A DNA stretch of 64,000 bases, taken from positions 1 through 64,000 of the forward strand of contig CAWHBF010000006.1 in assembly GCA_963827515.1 (NCBI GenBank), written 5' to 3'. Below, piece after piece: positions 19,067 to 28,617 of this stretch (positions within the stretch are counted from its first letter, which is position 1; each line of letters opens with the position of its first letter). The translations under genes and the position numbers were made by a program. This DNA is from JABFSA01 sp963827515. Its GTDB lineage: Bacteria; Acidobacteriota; Vicinamibacteria; Vicinamibacterales; UBA2999. A model generated the notes under the pieces. It ran no database searches. It was not told where the DNA came from and saw nothing but the letters and a program-made list of their open reading frames with translations.

Positions 19067-20984
19067 CTATGCGGATGCGTTGCGGTGGTTCGATGTTTGA
19101 ATCTTTGCCGGAGAGGCGGAGGTCGCAGAGTCGCCAAGAAGCTCAACGACTTTTTCGATGAGCTCCGACCGAGTGAAAGGCTTGTGGAGAAAACCCGCAG
19201 GGCCGGCCAAACCCTCAATCGTCACGGATTCACTGCCAATATAGCCGGAGACAAACAATATCGGCACTCCCGGTCTCTCGCGGCCCAGCTTTTCGGCAAG
19301 CTGGAATCCACCAAGCTTCGGCATGACGACATCGGTGACAACCAGATCGAGATTCCCTTCAAAGCTTCGCGCCACTTCCAGCGCGTGCTCGCCGTTTTCG
19401 GCCCCAATCACGGAAAAGCCTGCGATGGCGAGCGTTCGGATGGTGAGTTCGCGGACAGCAGGCTCGTCCTCCACCACCAGAATGTTCGCGCTCCTCTTGG
19501 CGACTGAAAAGTAAGGGGCAGCGATGACCGCGTCGTTTATCGCGTCGGCAACATAGGGCAGGAACACGCGGAAGGAACTGCCGCGCCCCACTTCCGATTC
19601 AACGGCGAGATGGCCCGCGCTTCCCTCCACGATGCCGTAGACGGTAGCCAACCCCAGGCCCGTTCCACGGCCGACCTCTTTTGTGGTGAAGAACGGATGA
19701 AATGCCATGCGTTTCGTTTCGACGTCCATGCCGACGCCGGTGTCCTGCACGGAAAGGACGACATAAGAGCCCTGAGGGATGTTGTCTGAGGGCTGCGGCT
19801 CGTCCTGGAGTTCCGTTCTGATACTGAGCCTTCCTCCGGAGGGCATCGCATCCCTGGCGTTCGTTGCGAGATTGAGGATGACTTGATGAAGCTGTGTCGG
19901 ATCGGCTTTGACGGGCAGCGGAGCCGGATGCAGCGTCATGCGCAATTCGATGTGTTCCCCTATTAATCGGCTCAGAAAGGGCTGAACATCCAACACCACA
20001 ACGTTGAGATCCAGAACCTTTGGCGCCGTGACCTGGCGGCGGCTGAAGGTGAGCAGTTGCCGGACGAGCATGGCCCCTCGTTTCGCCGCACTGCTGATGT
20101 GTTCGAGCGAAGCCCGGTCCGGTGAGGCGGGCCCAAGCCGTTCGGCCACCATCTCCGCATTTCCGAGAACGATCGTCAGGAGATTATTGAAATCGTGGGC
20201 GATGCCTCCAGCCAGCAAACCCACCGATTCCATGCGTTGTGCATCGCGCAACGCTTCCGTCTGACGCTCGAGTGCGGTGCTCCTCTCCGCCACGCGTTGT
20301 TCGAGGGTCCGATTGGCTTCCTCCAGCGAGTTCTGCATGGCGGAAAGGTTGGCAAGCAGGTCCTGATTCTCGAACCGCAGGCGGAACGCCTCGCCGACAG
20401 CGCGGTGGGAGTTGGCGGCAACCAGAGTCATCGCGCCGGCAAAGAAAATGGCAATGCAGCCCATCGCGATGTGGCCCCAGTCGCCTTCCCACCACAAGCG
20501 AGTGGCGGTCGGCAGGACCGCCGACGCGGAGAATCCGACAAACGCTGGCATGTGCAACGCCAGAGTGCCGGAGGCTCCCGCAACCATTCCGCCGATCACG
20601 AAAATGATGAGGAGCTGGGTTGGAAACGTGGGCTCGTAGAACACGGCTCCAGCCGCACCCCATAACAAACCAACCGCAGTCGTCCCTACCGTATAACGAA
20701 GCGCCCACAGCGACGTTTCATTTTTGGATGGCGCACGGCGAAGGTAGCGGGTTCGCAGAACAGCGCGGATTACAGTTGCCCCGGCCGTCAGGAGAACCCA
20801 GACAAGCAGCCACGTTTTGTTTGCAGAGGGCCAGAGTACCGCAGCAACAACTGCGGCATTGAGAGGGTTGGTCGCGATGATCCACGGGCTCGCCTCAAAA
20901 AGCGTTCGAATCCGCTCTGCGTATACTTCCTCGGCGAATCGCTCGCTTCTTGAATCTAGAGGCGGTAGCGGGTTGGACGACATG
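19067..20984 (-). CDS. Membrane hybrid sensor histidine kinase with C-terminal receiver
   Basis: The ATG at 20984 is preceded by GGAGGAGG. The N-terminal about 200 residues contain about six hydrophobic helices (e.g. TWLLVWVLLTAGATVIRAVL, LLIIFVIGGMVAGASGTLAL). A coiled coil (ENQDLLANLSAMQNSLEEAN) leads to a HisKA domain (GGIAHDFNNLLTIVLGNAEM), an HATPase_c domain (NLATNARDAMPSGG, VQDTGVGMD, GTGLGLATVYGIV) and a receiver (ILVVEDEPAVREL, LVVTDVVMPKLGG, LHKPFTRSEL). This is the standard NtrB-like hybrid architecture, complete. A longer frame to 21178 has no signal and is not used. The stimulus is unknown. Confidence 0.92.
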
Positions 20985-21143
20985 CGCCTCCTCCTCCCTG
21001 AGAAACGCAAGAATACCAGCGAGACACAGAAATAGGCGAGGAATGTGACGCGGCTGTGCGCACAGCGCATAACGGGATGCAGGCCCCAGAAAGCGCAACC
21101 GCTGTGAAGGCGGCAAGGAGGCTGTATCGGTCGATGCGCAGGC

Positions 21144-21986
21144 CTATGGCTTTTCCAGGATGGGCTTTTCGTGACCACCGGCCGACCCGAATTGGTTGTT
21201 CTCCTGGCAGAAGGTTTCCATCAACTCGTCGCCGGGAGGCCCAAGCTGCGCGTTGAACGTCACCGTAAACGGCCTTGAGAATGCGCCGGGGTCGTCTATG
21301 GTCACGGCGTTGACCATGTGGCCTTTGTCGATCCGCGTCCACCGCTCGGTCGTGCGGAGCCGTTCGGTATGCGGCGTCCCGATGTGGTCGAACCAGGACT
21401 TGTCGTTGTAGCCGACGGTATCGATGACAAGGGTGTCTTTCTCCCACCAGCCTATCGAATGGCCCAGCCATGTCGGATCGACGTCCGCAGGATGCTTGCG
21501 TCCGTCCATGAAGATCTGCCGGTACGTATGAATGGTTCCTTCATACAGGATGAACATGTGCGTCGGCTTGAGCGTGTAGTTCTGCACGAAGCGGGACGGA
21601 TAGGGTGTGACGCGCGGCGTGCCCGCCGGCAGACACCAGTTCGTGGGATCGTCCTGCTGCCGCGTCTGACGGACCTCGAGGAGCGCCTTGGCCCAAGGCA
21701 GGAGCGGAAGCGACTCGCCCTTCGGTAGTCCGGCCGCGATATCGCGTCCGGACCCGCCGCCAAACCATACGCCGTCACCGAGGTCGATGGTGCCGTCAGG
21801 CAGCCGCGGGACCGGACCCGTCGGCGCCGGTGGCCGCTTCGCCGCCTCCTGTCCGAGTGCACCAACGACCCCAAGCGCGCCGCGCCCGTCGTCCCCAGCT
21901 TGCCCATTGACCGCCGGCGCCTGTGGGTTCGCGAACATGGGGACCGCAATCAGGAGGGCGCTGGTCGTCACAAGCAACTTACGCAC
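21144..21986 (-). CDS. Secreted protein of recurring family P
   Basis: A 280-aa protein from the GTG at 21986 (GAGAGG upstream), with signal peptide RKLLVTTSALLIAVPMFA. Family P pattern: PRLPDGTIDLGDGVW, LPLLPWAKALLE, CLPAGTPRVTPYPSRFVQ, FILYEGTIHTYRQIFMDGR, WLGHSIGWWEKDTLVIDTVG, TPHTERLRTTERW, VTIDDPGAFSRPF, TFCQENNQFG. Three other copies in this window (31270, 53211, 61785) share the core GYSVG-x-W-x-GDT and the TERWRR/DDP-x-xY-x-RPW blocks. The family is common in acidobacterial envelopes; I know of no experimental function. Periplasmic or extracellular location is inferred from the signal. Confidence 0.8.
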   Translation of the reverse strand: MRKLLVTTSALLIAVPMFANPQAPAVNGQAGDDGRGALGVVGALGQEAAKRPPAPTGPVPRLPDGTIDLGDGVWFGGGSGRDIAAGLPKGESLPLLPWAKALLEVRQTRQQDDPTNWCLPAGTPRVTPYPSRFVQNYTLKPTHMFILYEGTIHTYRQIFMDGRKHPADVDPTWLGHSIGWWEKDTLVIDTVGYNDKSWFDHIGTPHTERLRTTERWTRIDKGHMVNAVTIDDPGAFSRPFTVTFNAQLGPPGDELMETFCQENNQFGSAGGHEKPILEKP

Positions 21987-22331
21987 GGCACACCTCTCTT
22001 CGCACCACTCCCTACCGCGTGACTGATGGGGAGGAAGCGCCTCCCGATAATTGCGGTTCTCGGCGGCTGACGTGCGACATCCTAGCACGGCTATCTTAAG
22101 GAGTCGCGGCTGCCTCGCACCACGAGGGATACGTCCCGTTAGCGACCAGCTTGATTCGGCAGGAGTCTTCGGTTCCTCTTGCGGAGCAGTGATCACCTTC
22201 TTCGGTCGGCCGTACAGCGAGGCAAGATTGATCAAGCTACCTTCAGCGATGCCTTGGCTTCGCCGTCCGCGCTTTTTGAGATAGATTTGGCGGCAGTTTG
22301 GAGCGCATTCGCTAACCGAGAGGTGAAGGTG
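21987..22331. other. Intergenic region between divergent P-family and Class II aldolase genes
   Basis: About 345 bases between divergent starts. No coding motif is visible. It probably holds both promoters. GAAGGTG just before 22332 is the aldolase ribosome site. Confidence 0.4.
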
Positions 22332-23189
22332 ATGTCATCCATGGTCACGCGACGCGGTTTTGTGGGAAGCCTGGTTGCCGGTGCGGCGCTCTACGCTACG
22401 AAAACGCAGGGGGCAGCGTCACGGCAAGGCGCCTCCCCCGCGCCGGATCCGAACCTGATCGCCGACCTGGTCGCCGGCAATCACATCCTCGTCCGCAAAG
22501 GTGTGATGCAGATCAACGGACACCTGAGCGCGCGACACCCGGCAAATCCGAACCGCTTCCTCCTGTCGCGGGCCATTGCTCCCGAGATTGTCCAGGCGGG
22601 GGACATCATGGAATTCGACCTCGACAGCAACGCGATCGACGCGAGGGGACGCGCCGCGTACAGTGAACGGTTCATTCACAGTGAAATCTACAGGGCCCGT
22701 CCCGACGTGATGGCCGTCGTGCACGCGCATACGCCGTCAATTCTTCCGTTCGCGACCAGTGACATCCCGCTCCGCCCCGTATATCAGCAGGCGACGTTTA
22801 TCGGAGAGAGTGTGCCTGTGTACAAGAACGGCGACAGTGGCGAGATCGTCTCGAACGCGGAACAAGCCAGGGAACTCGTGCGGGTGCTCGGTGGCGCCGC
22901 CGTGGTGCTGATGCACGGCCATGGTGAGGTGGTCGTGGGTCCTTCAGTGCGAACGGTCGTCAGCCGATGTATCGAACTGGAGTTGAATGCGCGGATTCTC
23001 CAGAACATTCTCGCGATGGGCGGTAAGCCGTCGTACCTTCGCCCAACGGCGAGCGATGGCGGGCGGGGAGGTGGGCGCGGGCGCGGGGCGGGGGACGGCG
23101 GCGCGCAGGGGCAGGGAGGCGGCCGCGGCGGATTCGATCGCGATTGGGAGGCCTGGCTGCAGGAAGAAAAGCGGCTGATGGGACGATGA
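22332..23189 (+). CDS. Class II aldolase/adducin-family protein with Tat-like signal and Gly/Arg-rich tail
   Basis: A 285-aa protein. The N-terminus VTRRGFVGSLVAGAALYA is a twin-arginine-type signal, unusual for this normally cytosolic zinc enzyme family. The aldolase domain is complete: INGHLSARHP, DIMEFDLDSNAID, the zinc-ligand motif VVHAHTPS and the third His in LMHGHGEVVVGPS. The closest pattern is 2-hydroxy-3-carboxymuconic-semialdehyde (HCOMODA) decarboxylase, which acts in meta-cleavage of hydroxybenzoates. The last about 50 residues are a low-complexity GGRGGGRGRGAGDGG segment. A paralogue without signal lies at 36729. The ATG at 22332 follows a GAAGGTG site. Confidence 0.8.
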   Translation: MSSMVTRRGFVGSLVAGAALYATKTQGAASRQGASPAPDPNLIADLVAGNHILVRKGVMQINGHLSARHPANPNRFLLSRAIAPEIVQAGDIMEFDLDSNAIDARGRAAYSERFIHSEIYRARPDVMAVVHAHTPSILPFATSDIPLRPVYQQATFIGESVPVYKNGDSGEIVSNAEQARELVRVLGGAAVVLMHGHGEVVVGPSVRTVVSRCIELELNARILQNILAMGGKPSYLRPTASDGGRGGGRGRGAGDGGAQGQGGGRGGFDRDWEAWLQEEKRLMGR

Positions 23190-23219
23190 AACTGAGACAG
23201 CCGAAAATAGGATCCCCAA

Positions 23220-24005
23220 GTGCGCATTGTTTTTCTGGTCCTGGCGATAATCGCCGTGTCGCCCCTTCGAGTGCAGCCTCAGGGCGTCCCCTTTACTGAA
23301 CTCGTTCCCGTTCCCGCTGGCCCATTCACCATGGGAAGCGCTTCAGGACCTGCTGACGAGCGTCCCAGTCACAACGTTGATCTGTCGGCGTTCTCGATCG
23401 AGCGGACGCCTGTGACCAACCGACAGTTCGCCGAGTTCCTGAAGGCGAAGGGCCCGGGCGCCAAGAACGAGTTCTACGATCCAGACGACGGCGATGCCCG
23501 CATCCACATCAGGGGCGGTCAGTGGACGGCCGACCCGGGCGCCGAACAGCTGCCGGTGGTTGAACCGACGTGGTACGGCGCGCGCGAATACTGCCGTTGG
23601 GCCGGACGCCGGTTGCCGACGGAAGCCGAGTGGGAAAAGGCGGCGAGAGGCACCGACGGTCGTCGCTTCCCGTGGGGAAACGCCCAGCCCGACCAGACGC
23701 GCGCGCACTACAGCGCCGGGTGGCGCGAGTTCGTCCCCGTCGGCTCACGTCCGTCCGGCGCCAGCCCGTATGGTCTGCTCGACATGGCGGGGAACGCGTG
23801 GGAATGGACCAGCAGCGCCTACAAGCCCTATCCCTACAACGCCGGTGACGGTCGAGAGAACCCTGACGGCGAGGTCGAACGATCAACGCGCGGCGGAGGA
23901 CAGGATTCAGGCGGCGAAGAGATCACGACCACGTATCGCGGCCGAGGCCTGTCACGCGAACCAGACTCGGGCCACCACAACATCGGTTTTCGCTGCGCGC
24001 GTTAG
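23220..24005 (+). CDS. Secreted formylglycine-generating-enzyme-like (SUMF1 fold) protein without catalytic cysteines
   Basis: A 261-aa protein from a GTG start, with signal segment RIVFLVLAIIAVSPLRVQPQ. The sulfatase-modifying-factor fold is complete: PVPAGPFTMGS, HNVDLSAFSIERTPVTN, GRRLPTEAEWEKAARG, RRFPWGN, YGLLDMAGNAWEWTSSAY and the terminal GFRCAR. The copper-binding Cys pair of true formylglycine-generating enzymes, expected near the GGS-x-C segment, is replaced by GGGQDSGGEE, so this is probably a non-catalytic or differently acting member. No sulfatase is present in the window. It lies 30 bases after the aldolase gene and is probably co-transcribed. Confidence 0.8.
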   Translation: MRIVFLVLAIIAVSPLRVQPQGVPFTELVPVPAGPFTMGSASGPADERPSHNVDLSAFSIERTPVTNRQFAEFLKAKGPGAKNEFYDPDDGDARIHIRGGQWTADPGAEQLPVVEPTWYGAREYCRWAGRRLPTEAEWEKAARGTDGRRFPWGNAQPDQTRAHYSAGWREFVPVGSRPSGASPYGLLDMAGNAWEWTSSAYKPYPYNAGDGRENPDGEVERSTRGGGQDSGGEEITTTYRGRGLSREPDSGHHNIGFRCAR

Positions 24006-24171
24006 TCGCGGCGAGATAGCCGCTACCGCCGGAAGTTCGGTGGTTCCGGGGCGAATCCCGGCCGAGGAGGACCGAATCCCCAGGTTCCCGCGAAGAGGGC
24101 TATAGTGGTTCGCGCCCGAGCGTCCGATTGAAATTCAGACCGCGACTGTCTCGACCTTTCTGGAGCGCACG

Positions 24172-26104
24172 ATGCGGAGACTGACGACACTCGCGATAGC
24201 CGGCCTGTTGCTGTATCTCCTGGCATCGGTCGATCCCCTCTCGGCCCAGCAGAACTCGCCTGTGGACCTGACGGGCACATGGGTGTGGGTCAATCACGAA
24301 GACGCGACCAATCGCTTTCGCGGTGTTGATCCCGGCGGTCGATACGAGGGACTGACCGTCAACGACGCGGCGCGGATGCGCGGTGACACCTACTCCGAGG
24401 AATGGGTATCGACATCACCGCTGCTCCAGTGCAGGCCGCGCGGACCCACGTATCAGCCGTACGCGCTCGATCCGGTGCAAATCGACAAACAACTCGACCC
24501 CATCAGCCGGCAAATCGTCGCCTACCGGATCACGGTTCACAAGACCGCAGGCGCGCGGATGGTGTGGCTCGACGACCGCCCGCGTCCTTCGCAGTACGCC
24601 GCGCATAGTTGGGAGGGGGTCTCCGCCGGTACGTTCAAGGGACCGATTCTGGAAATCAGTACGAGCCATTTGAAGGAGAGCATTCTCACGCGCAATGGCA
24701 TACCCAGCAGTTTTCGAGCAACCGTCATCGAGCAGCTGTACCTCGACGAACCGTACCTGCACTGGGTCTTCACGGTCATCGACCCGGACTATCTGACCGA
24801 ACCACTGGTGAGAAGCGGACTGTATGTCCGCGCGCCCACGCAGCAGCTGCCTCCGTATCCCTGTCAGGCTGAGGACAATCTTCCGCCCGGCGCCCGCGCG
24901 TCGTACACGGTGCCGCATTACTTGCCCGGCGAGAATCCATGGCTGACGGAGACGGCGTTCAAGTTCAAGGCGCCGCTCACCGCGTGGCGGGGGTTCGCCG
25001 AGGCGCTCTATCCGGAGTGGTATGCCGTCGGCAAGGCGCTTGCGCCGCCCGCAGCGCCGGATATCGTGCTCAAACCGGTCTACAACGACGAATCCACACG
25101 CGTGGCTGAACGGGCGGATGCACAGCCGGCGCGCGCGCTCGTCATCGGCGACGTGGAGGCGTTGCACGTCGCCGGCAACGTCTATCTGATCGCCGGTGCA
25201 GGTGGCAACATCGCCGCGTCGATTGGTGGTGACGGCGTCATCCTGGTGGATTCAGGTCTTGCGGCTGGAAGCGAGAAGGTGCTCGCGGCCATCCGCCAGG
25301 CGGCGACGCGCGTGCGGCCTCCCGAGAATCCTGAATCCGCGTCTCCGTTCAACAGCACGTGGCAGGCCACGCACGCGTTTGCGGAACCAAAGATCCGGAT
25401 GATCATCAACACCAGCGACAATCCAGACCACGTCCAGGGCAACGCCACGATCCGCCGGTCGCCGATGTTTGGCGCGCTCGGCGACGGCCCCGCCTATCAG
25501 CTCGGGACGTCATCGGGATCCAGCCAGCAGAACATCGCACATATCAACGTGCAACAGCGGTTGCTGGATGTGAACGCCGTCCAACGCCCCCACGGATACG
25601 TATTTCACTGACAGATACACCCTGTACCGCTTCTTCAACAACCAGGCCGTACAGATTTTCCACATGCCGAAGGCGATTACCGATGGCGACAGTGCCGTCT
25701 GGTTCCGGCGTTCGGATGTGATCGCGACCGGCGACATCTATAACAGCGACATCTACCCGCCGATCGATGTCAGCCGTGGCGGAAGTATCGATGGTGAAAT
25801 CGCGGCGCTCAACACGATCCTGGACATGTCGGTGACGGAGTACATGTCCCAGGGCGGGACGATGATCGTGCCTGGGCACGGCTGGATCAGCGACTCCGGT
25901 GACGTGGGCTATTACCGCGACATGCTGATGATCATCCGTGATCGTATCCAGAACATGATCGACAGAGGTCTGTCGCTTCAGCAGGTCGTCGCCGCCAAGC
26001 CGACCATGGACTACGATCCGCTGTACGGCCGGCAGCCGAAGGTGACGACGCGTTTTGTCGAGGCGGTGTACGAAAGCCTGAAGCGAAAGGCCGCCACACA
26101 GTGA
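24172..26104 (+). CDS. Fusion of S-family domain with MBL-fold domain, secreted; one frame break
   Basis: Signal peptide TLAIAGLLLYLLASVDPLSA. Residues about 27-300 are family S (VDLTGTWVWVNHED, RMVWLDDRPRPSQYAAHSWEG, LTRNGIPSS, IDPDYLTEPLVRS, VPHYLPGENPWLTETAFKF, ALYPEWYA). Residues about 325-640 are a metallo-beta-lactamase fold (HVAGNVYLIAGAGGNIAASI, ILVDSGLAAGSEKVL, INTSDNPDHVQGNA, VIATGDIYNSDIYPPIDVS, MIVPGHGWISDSGD). The usual HxHxDH metal motif is SxNxDH here. One extra C near 25574 breaks the frame; downstream code resumes as TDTYFTDRYTLYRFF. Elsewhere in the window S and MBL are separate adjacent genes. Confidence 0.85.
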
Positions 26105-26115
26105 GAGGAGATGCC

Positions 26116-26517
26116 GTGCGGATGGCGATGCCCGCGGTGCTCGTGGCCCTGACGATCCTCGTCGGCACCGTGCAGATCGCGGCACACCACTCATTTACGG
26201 GTGCCTACAACGTCGACAAGACGATCACGATCACCGGCAAGATCGTCCAGATTGCGCTTCGCTCCCCTCATTCCTTCTTCTACGTCGAGTCGCAGAATCC
26301 AGAGGGGGGACCGCAGCAGTGGGCGGTCGAGGGCGCTTCGGCGGGCCAATTCGCCCAGCAAGGCGTCGACGCCAACGCGTTTCGAGTGGGTGACATTGTC
26401 GACGTGACCGCCAATCCCTCCCGTACGCCAAACAGTACGCGAGCGCGGCTGGTGAAGATTGTGCGGCCGTCGGATGGCAAATCGTGGGGCACGGGTACCG
26501 GTGAAACGGTCGATTAG
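26116..26517 (+). CDS. Secreted HHS-motif protein, family Q (DUF6152-like)
   Basis: A 133-aa protein. The GTG at 26116 follows GAGGAG by 4-5 bases, 12 bases after the MBL stop. The signal ends at AAHHSF; the mature protein starts with the His-His pair that defines family Q. Core: TITITGKIVQIALRSPHSFF (beta-strand, N/S-P-H-S turn), QWAVEGASAGQFAQQGV, VGDIVDVTANPSRTPNS. It looks like a small OB-like beta-barrel, and an N-terminal HH after signal cleavage could bind metal (known for ATCUN/copper proteins, not shown here). Family name is recalled, not searched. Confidence 0.8.
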   Translation: MRMAMPAVLVALTILVGTVQIAAHHSFTGAYNVDKTITITGKIVQIALRSPHSFFYVESQNPEGGPQQWAVEGASAGQFAQQGVDANAFRVGDIVDVTANPSRTPNSTRARLVKIVRPSDGKSWGTGTGETVD

Positions 26518-26536
26518 CGACACCGCCTCTCACTCC

Positions 26537-27370
26537 ATGCTGCTGCGTCGGGTCATCCTGGCGGCGGTACTCTGCGGGTGGCTACCATCGGTGGGGACGG
26601 CTCAGGGCGATCGCCGGCCAGGCGCCGCTCCTGTCACGGCAAAGGCATCGGCGCCGATCGATCTCACGGGGTATTGGAGTGCGGTGCTGACCGAGGACTG
26701 GCATACCCGCATGTTCACCGCTGCGAAAGGGGACTTCGGCGGCGGGCCGCCGGGCGAAGTGGCGCAGGTGGGCACGAGTCGCCTTGGCGTGGGCGCGAAC
26801 CCGGCGAGGGACGGCAACATTCCCTACAACCTGAAAGGCGCGCAGGCAGCGATGGCGTGGGATGCCGCCAAGGACGAGGCGGCGGGGCAACAATGCAAAG
26901 CCTACGGCGCGCCCGGCATCATGCGCCAGCCGACGCATCTGCGCATTACCTGGGCAGACGACACCACGCTGAAGGTGGAAGCCGACTTCGGCACACAAGT
27001 CCGGCTGCTTCATTTCGCACCGCCGCCGCAGGCTCCGGTGCCGACGCCGCAGGGGCGCTCCATCGCCGCGTGGATCAGCATGGGCGGAGGTGGCGGACAG
27101 GCCAACTTTCAGAAAGGCGGCGTGTTGAAAGTGGTGACCACCCATCTGACCCCCGGGTACTACTGGAAGAATGGGATGCCCTACTCAGGGAACGCCGTGC
27201 TCAAGGAAAACTTCTTCTTGCTCGACGTGCCCGACGGCGACCGCTGGCTCACGGTGACACAACAGGTCGACGACACCGACTATTTGACCGGGCCCTACGT
27301 CGTCAACTACCACTTCAAGAAGCTTCCTGATGGATCCCGATGGCATCCAACGCCCTGCGTGGTCCGGTGA
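26537..27370 (+). CDS. Secreted protein of recurring family R
   Basis: A 277-aa protein with signal peptide LLRRVILAAVLCGWLPSVGTA from the ATG at 26537. Family R pattern: PIDLTGYWSAVLTEDWHTRM, AWDAAKDEAAGQQCKAYGAP, GIMRQPTHLRITWADDTTLK, DFGTQVRLLHF, VVTTHLTPGYYWKNGMPYS, AVLKENFFL, YLTGPYVVNYHFKKLPDGS and the C-terminal PTPC. This copy has an insert (GGPPGEVAQVGTS) relative to the other two (47637, 59085). A possible earlier GTG at 26501 would overlap the Q stop. A lipocalin/beta-sandwich binding protein is plausible; no catalytic motif seen. Confidence 0.8.
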   Translation: MLLRRVILAAVLCGWLPSVGTAQGDRRPGAAPVTAKASAPIDLTGYWSAVLTEDWHTRMFTAAKGDFGGGPPGEVAQVGTSRLGVGANPARDGNIPYNLKGAQAAMAWDAAKDEAAGQQCKAYGAPGIMRQPTHLRITWADDTTLKVEADFGTQVRLLHFAPPPQAPVPTPQGRSIAAWISMGGGGGQANFQKGGVLKVVTTHLTPGYYWKNGMPYSGNAVLKENFFLLDVPDGDRWLTVTQQVDDTDYLTGPYVVNYHFKKLPDGSRWHPTPCVVR

Positions 27371-27375
27371 CAGCC

Positions 27376-28447
27376 ATGGACGCAGGATCTCGCATCGGTC
27401 GGCGGCAATTCATGACAACAGCGGTGGCCGCCGGTGCCGCCACGCTGGTGCCGTCCGTTCGCTCGTCGTCGGCGGGACAGACGGCCGTGTCATCGCCACG
27501 AATCATCGATGTCCATCACCACTACGCATCGCCGAACTTTCTCGCCTCACTTGCGGCCCGGAACGTCGGGAACAACGTCGATCGATTCAAGGCGGACACT
27601 CCAGAAAAGCACCTGGCGGAGATGGACAAGAACGGTGTCGCGACGGCGATGCTGTCGCAGTACTCGGGCTTGTGGTTTGGCGACGTCGCCCAGGCACGCC
27701 GCGATGCGCGCGACCTCAATGAATGGGCGGCAGCCAAGATGGTGGCGCCTTATAAGAATCGGTTTGGCCTCTTTGCAGCGTTGCCGCTGCCCGATGTAGA
27801 AGGCAGCCTCAAGGAGATCGAATACGCCTTCGATACGTTGAAGGCGGATGGGATTTCACTCATCACCAGCTACGACGGCAAGTGGCTGGGCGACCCTTCG
27901 TTCGATCCCGTCTTCGAGGAGTTGAATCGACGAAACGCGGTGGTGTTCACGCATCCGCTCGAGCCAGCCTGTTGCAGGAATCCGTTGCCGGGGCTGGGAC
28001 CGCAGACCCTGGAGTATCCGACGGATACGACGCGCGCGATCGTGAACCTGCTCGTGAGCAACGCCGCGACGCGCTATCCCAACGTGCGGTTCATCTTCTC
28101 TCATGCCGGCGGCACGCTCGTCTCTATCGCGCAGCGCGTCCTCGGCAATGAAGTGACAGCGGAGGCCGCTGGGCAAGCCGGTCGAGAAAAATTCACGGCT
28201 CTACCACGTCAGGCGATTCCATTACGACACGGCCGGATCGGCGAATCCCGTTCAGCTCCAGTCGCTGAAGCTGCTCGTCCCCGCTTCGCAGATCGTGTTC
28301 GGGACCGACACCCCATTGGCCAGTCTTTCGGCCACGGTCGTGGGTGTTCGGACGAGCGGTTTCAGTGTCGAGGAACAGCGGGGCGTGTACCGAGAGAATC
28401 TTCTCGGGATCCTGCCCGAACACACCCGGGCACGCATCGGTCCGTAG
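27376..28447 (+). CDS. Tat-type amidohydrolase (ACMSD-like), one frame break
   Basis: The ATG at 27376 follows the R gene by 5 bases. The N-terminus SRIGRRQFMTTAVAAGAATL is a twin-arginine signal. The TIM-barrel amidohydrolase-2 metal set is present: IIDVHHHYASP, VFTHPLEPACC, FIFSHAGGTLVS. A one-base break near 28160 moves the rest to the next frame: RRFHYDTAGSANPVQLQSL, VPASQIVFGTDTPLAS (the metal Asp) and ENLLGILPEHTRARIGP, ending TAG at 28445-28447. About 350 aa. Relatives are alpha-amino-carboxymuconate-semialdehyde and hydroxybenzoate decarboxylases, so a non-oxidative decarboxylation or hydrolysis in the periplasm is likely. Close paralogue at 28775. Confidence 0.85.
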
Positions 28448-28452
28448 AACCA

Positions 28453-28509
28453 AACCACGAAGGACACGACGATCACGAAGATTTCGAGGGCTTCGTGCCC
28501 TTCGTGGTT
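28453..28509. repeat. AACCACGAAGG inverted repeat (hairpin)
   Basis: AACCACGAAGG at 28453-28463 and CCTTCGTGGTT at 28499-28509 are perfect 11-base inverted arms directly after the amidohydrolase stop. The element may act as a transcription terminator, though no T-run follows. A related element with the same GAAGGACACGACGATCACG core lies near 40280, so it is a dispersed family. Confidence 0.7.
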
Positions 28510-28525
28510 CACGATGGGCATGGCG

Positions 28526-28604
28526 TTCTCCCCGGGCGTGCCGCCTACTCGAGCACCCAGGTGGCGAAATAGAACCCAAGTGTGGCGATCAGAGGAAGCT
28601 CAAG
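28526..28604 (-). repeat. Duplicated 3' end of the DASS transporter gene
   Basis: This stretch is nearly identical to 32571-32650, which holds the last about 19 codons and the stop of the transporter gene at 32589-34112 plus 18 bases beyond. Only two substitutions and small indels are visible. The orientation is the same. The rest of the gene is absent here. Confidence 0.85.
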
Positions 28605-28617
28605 AGGACATTCCGCT

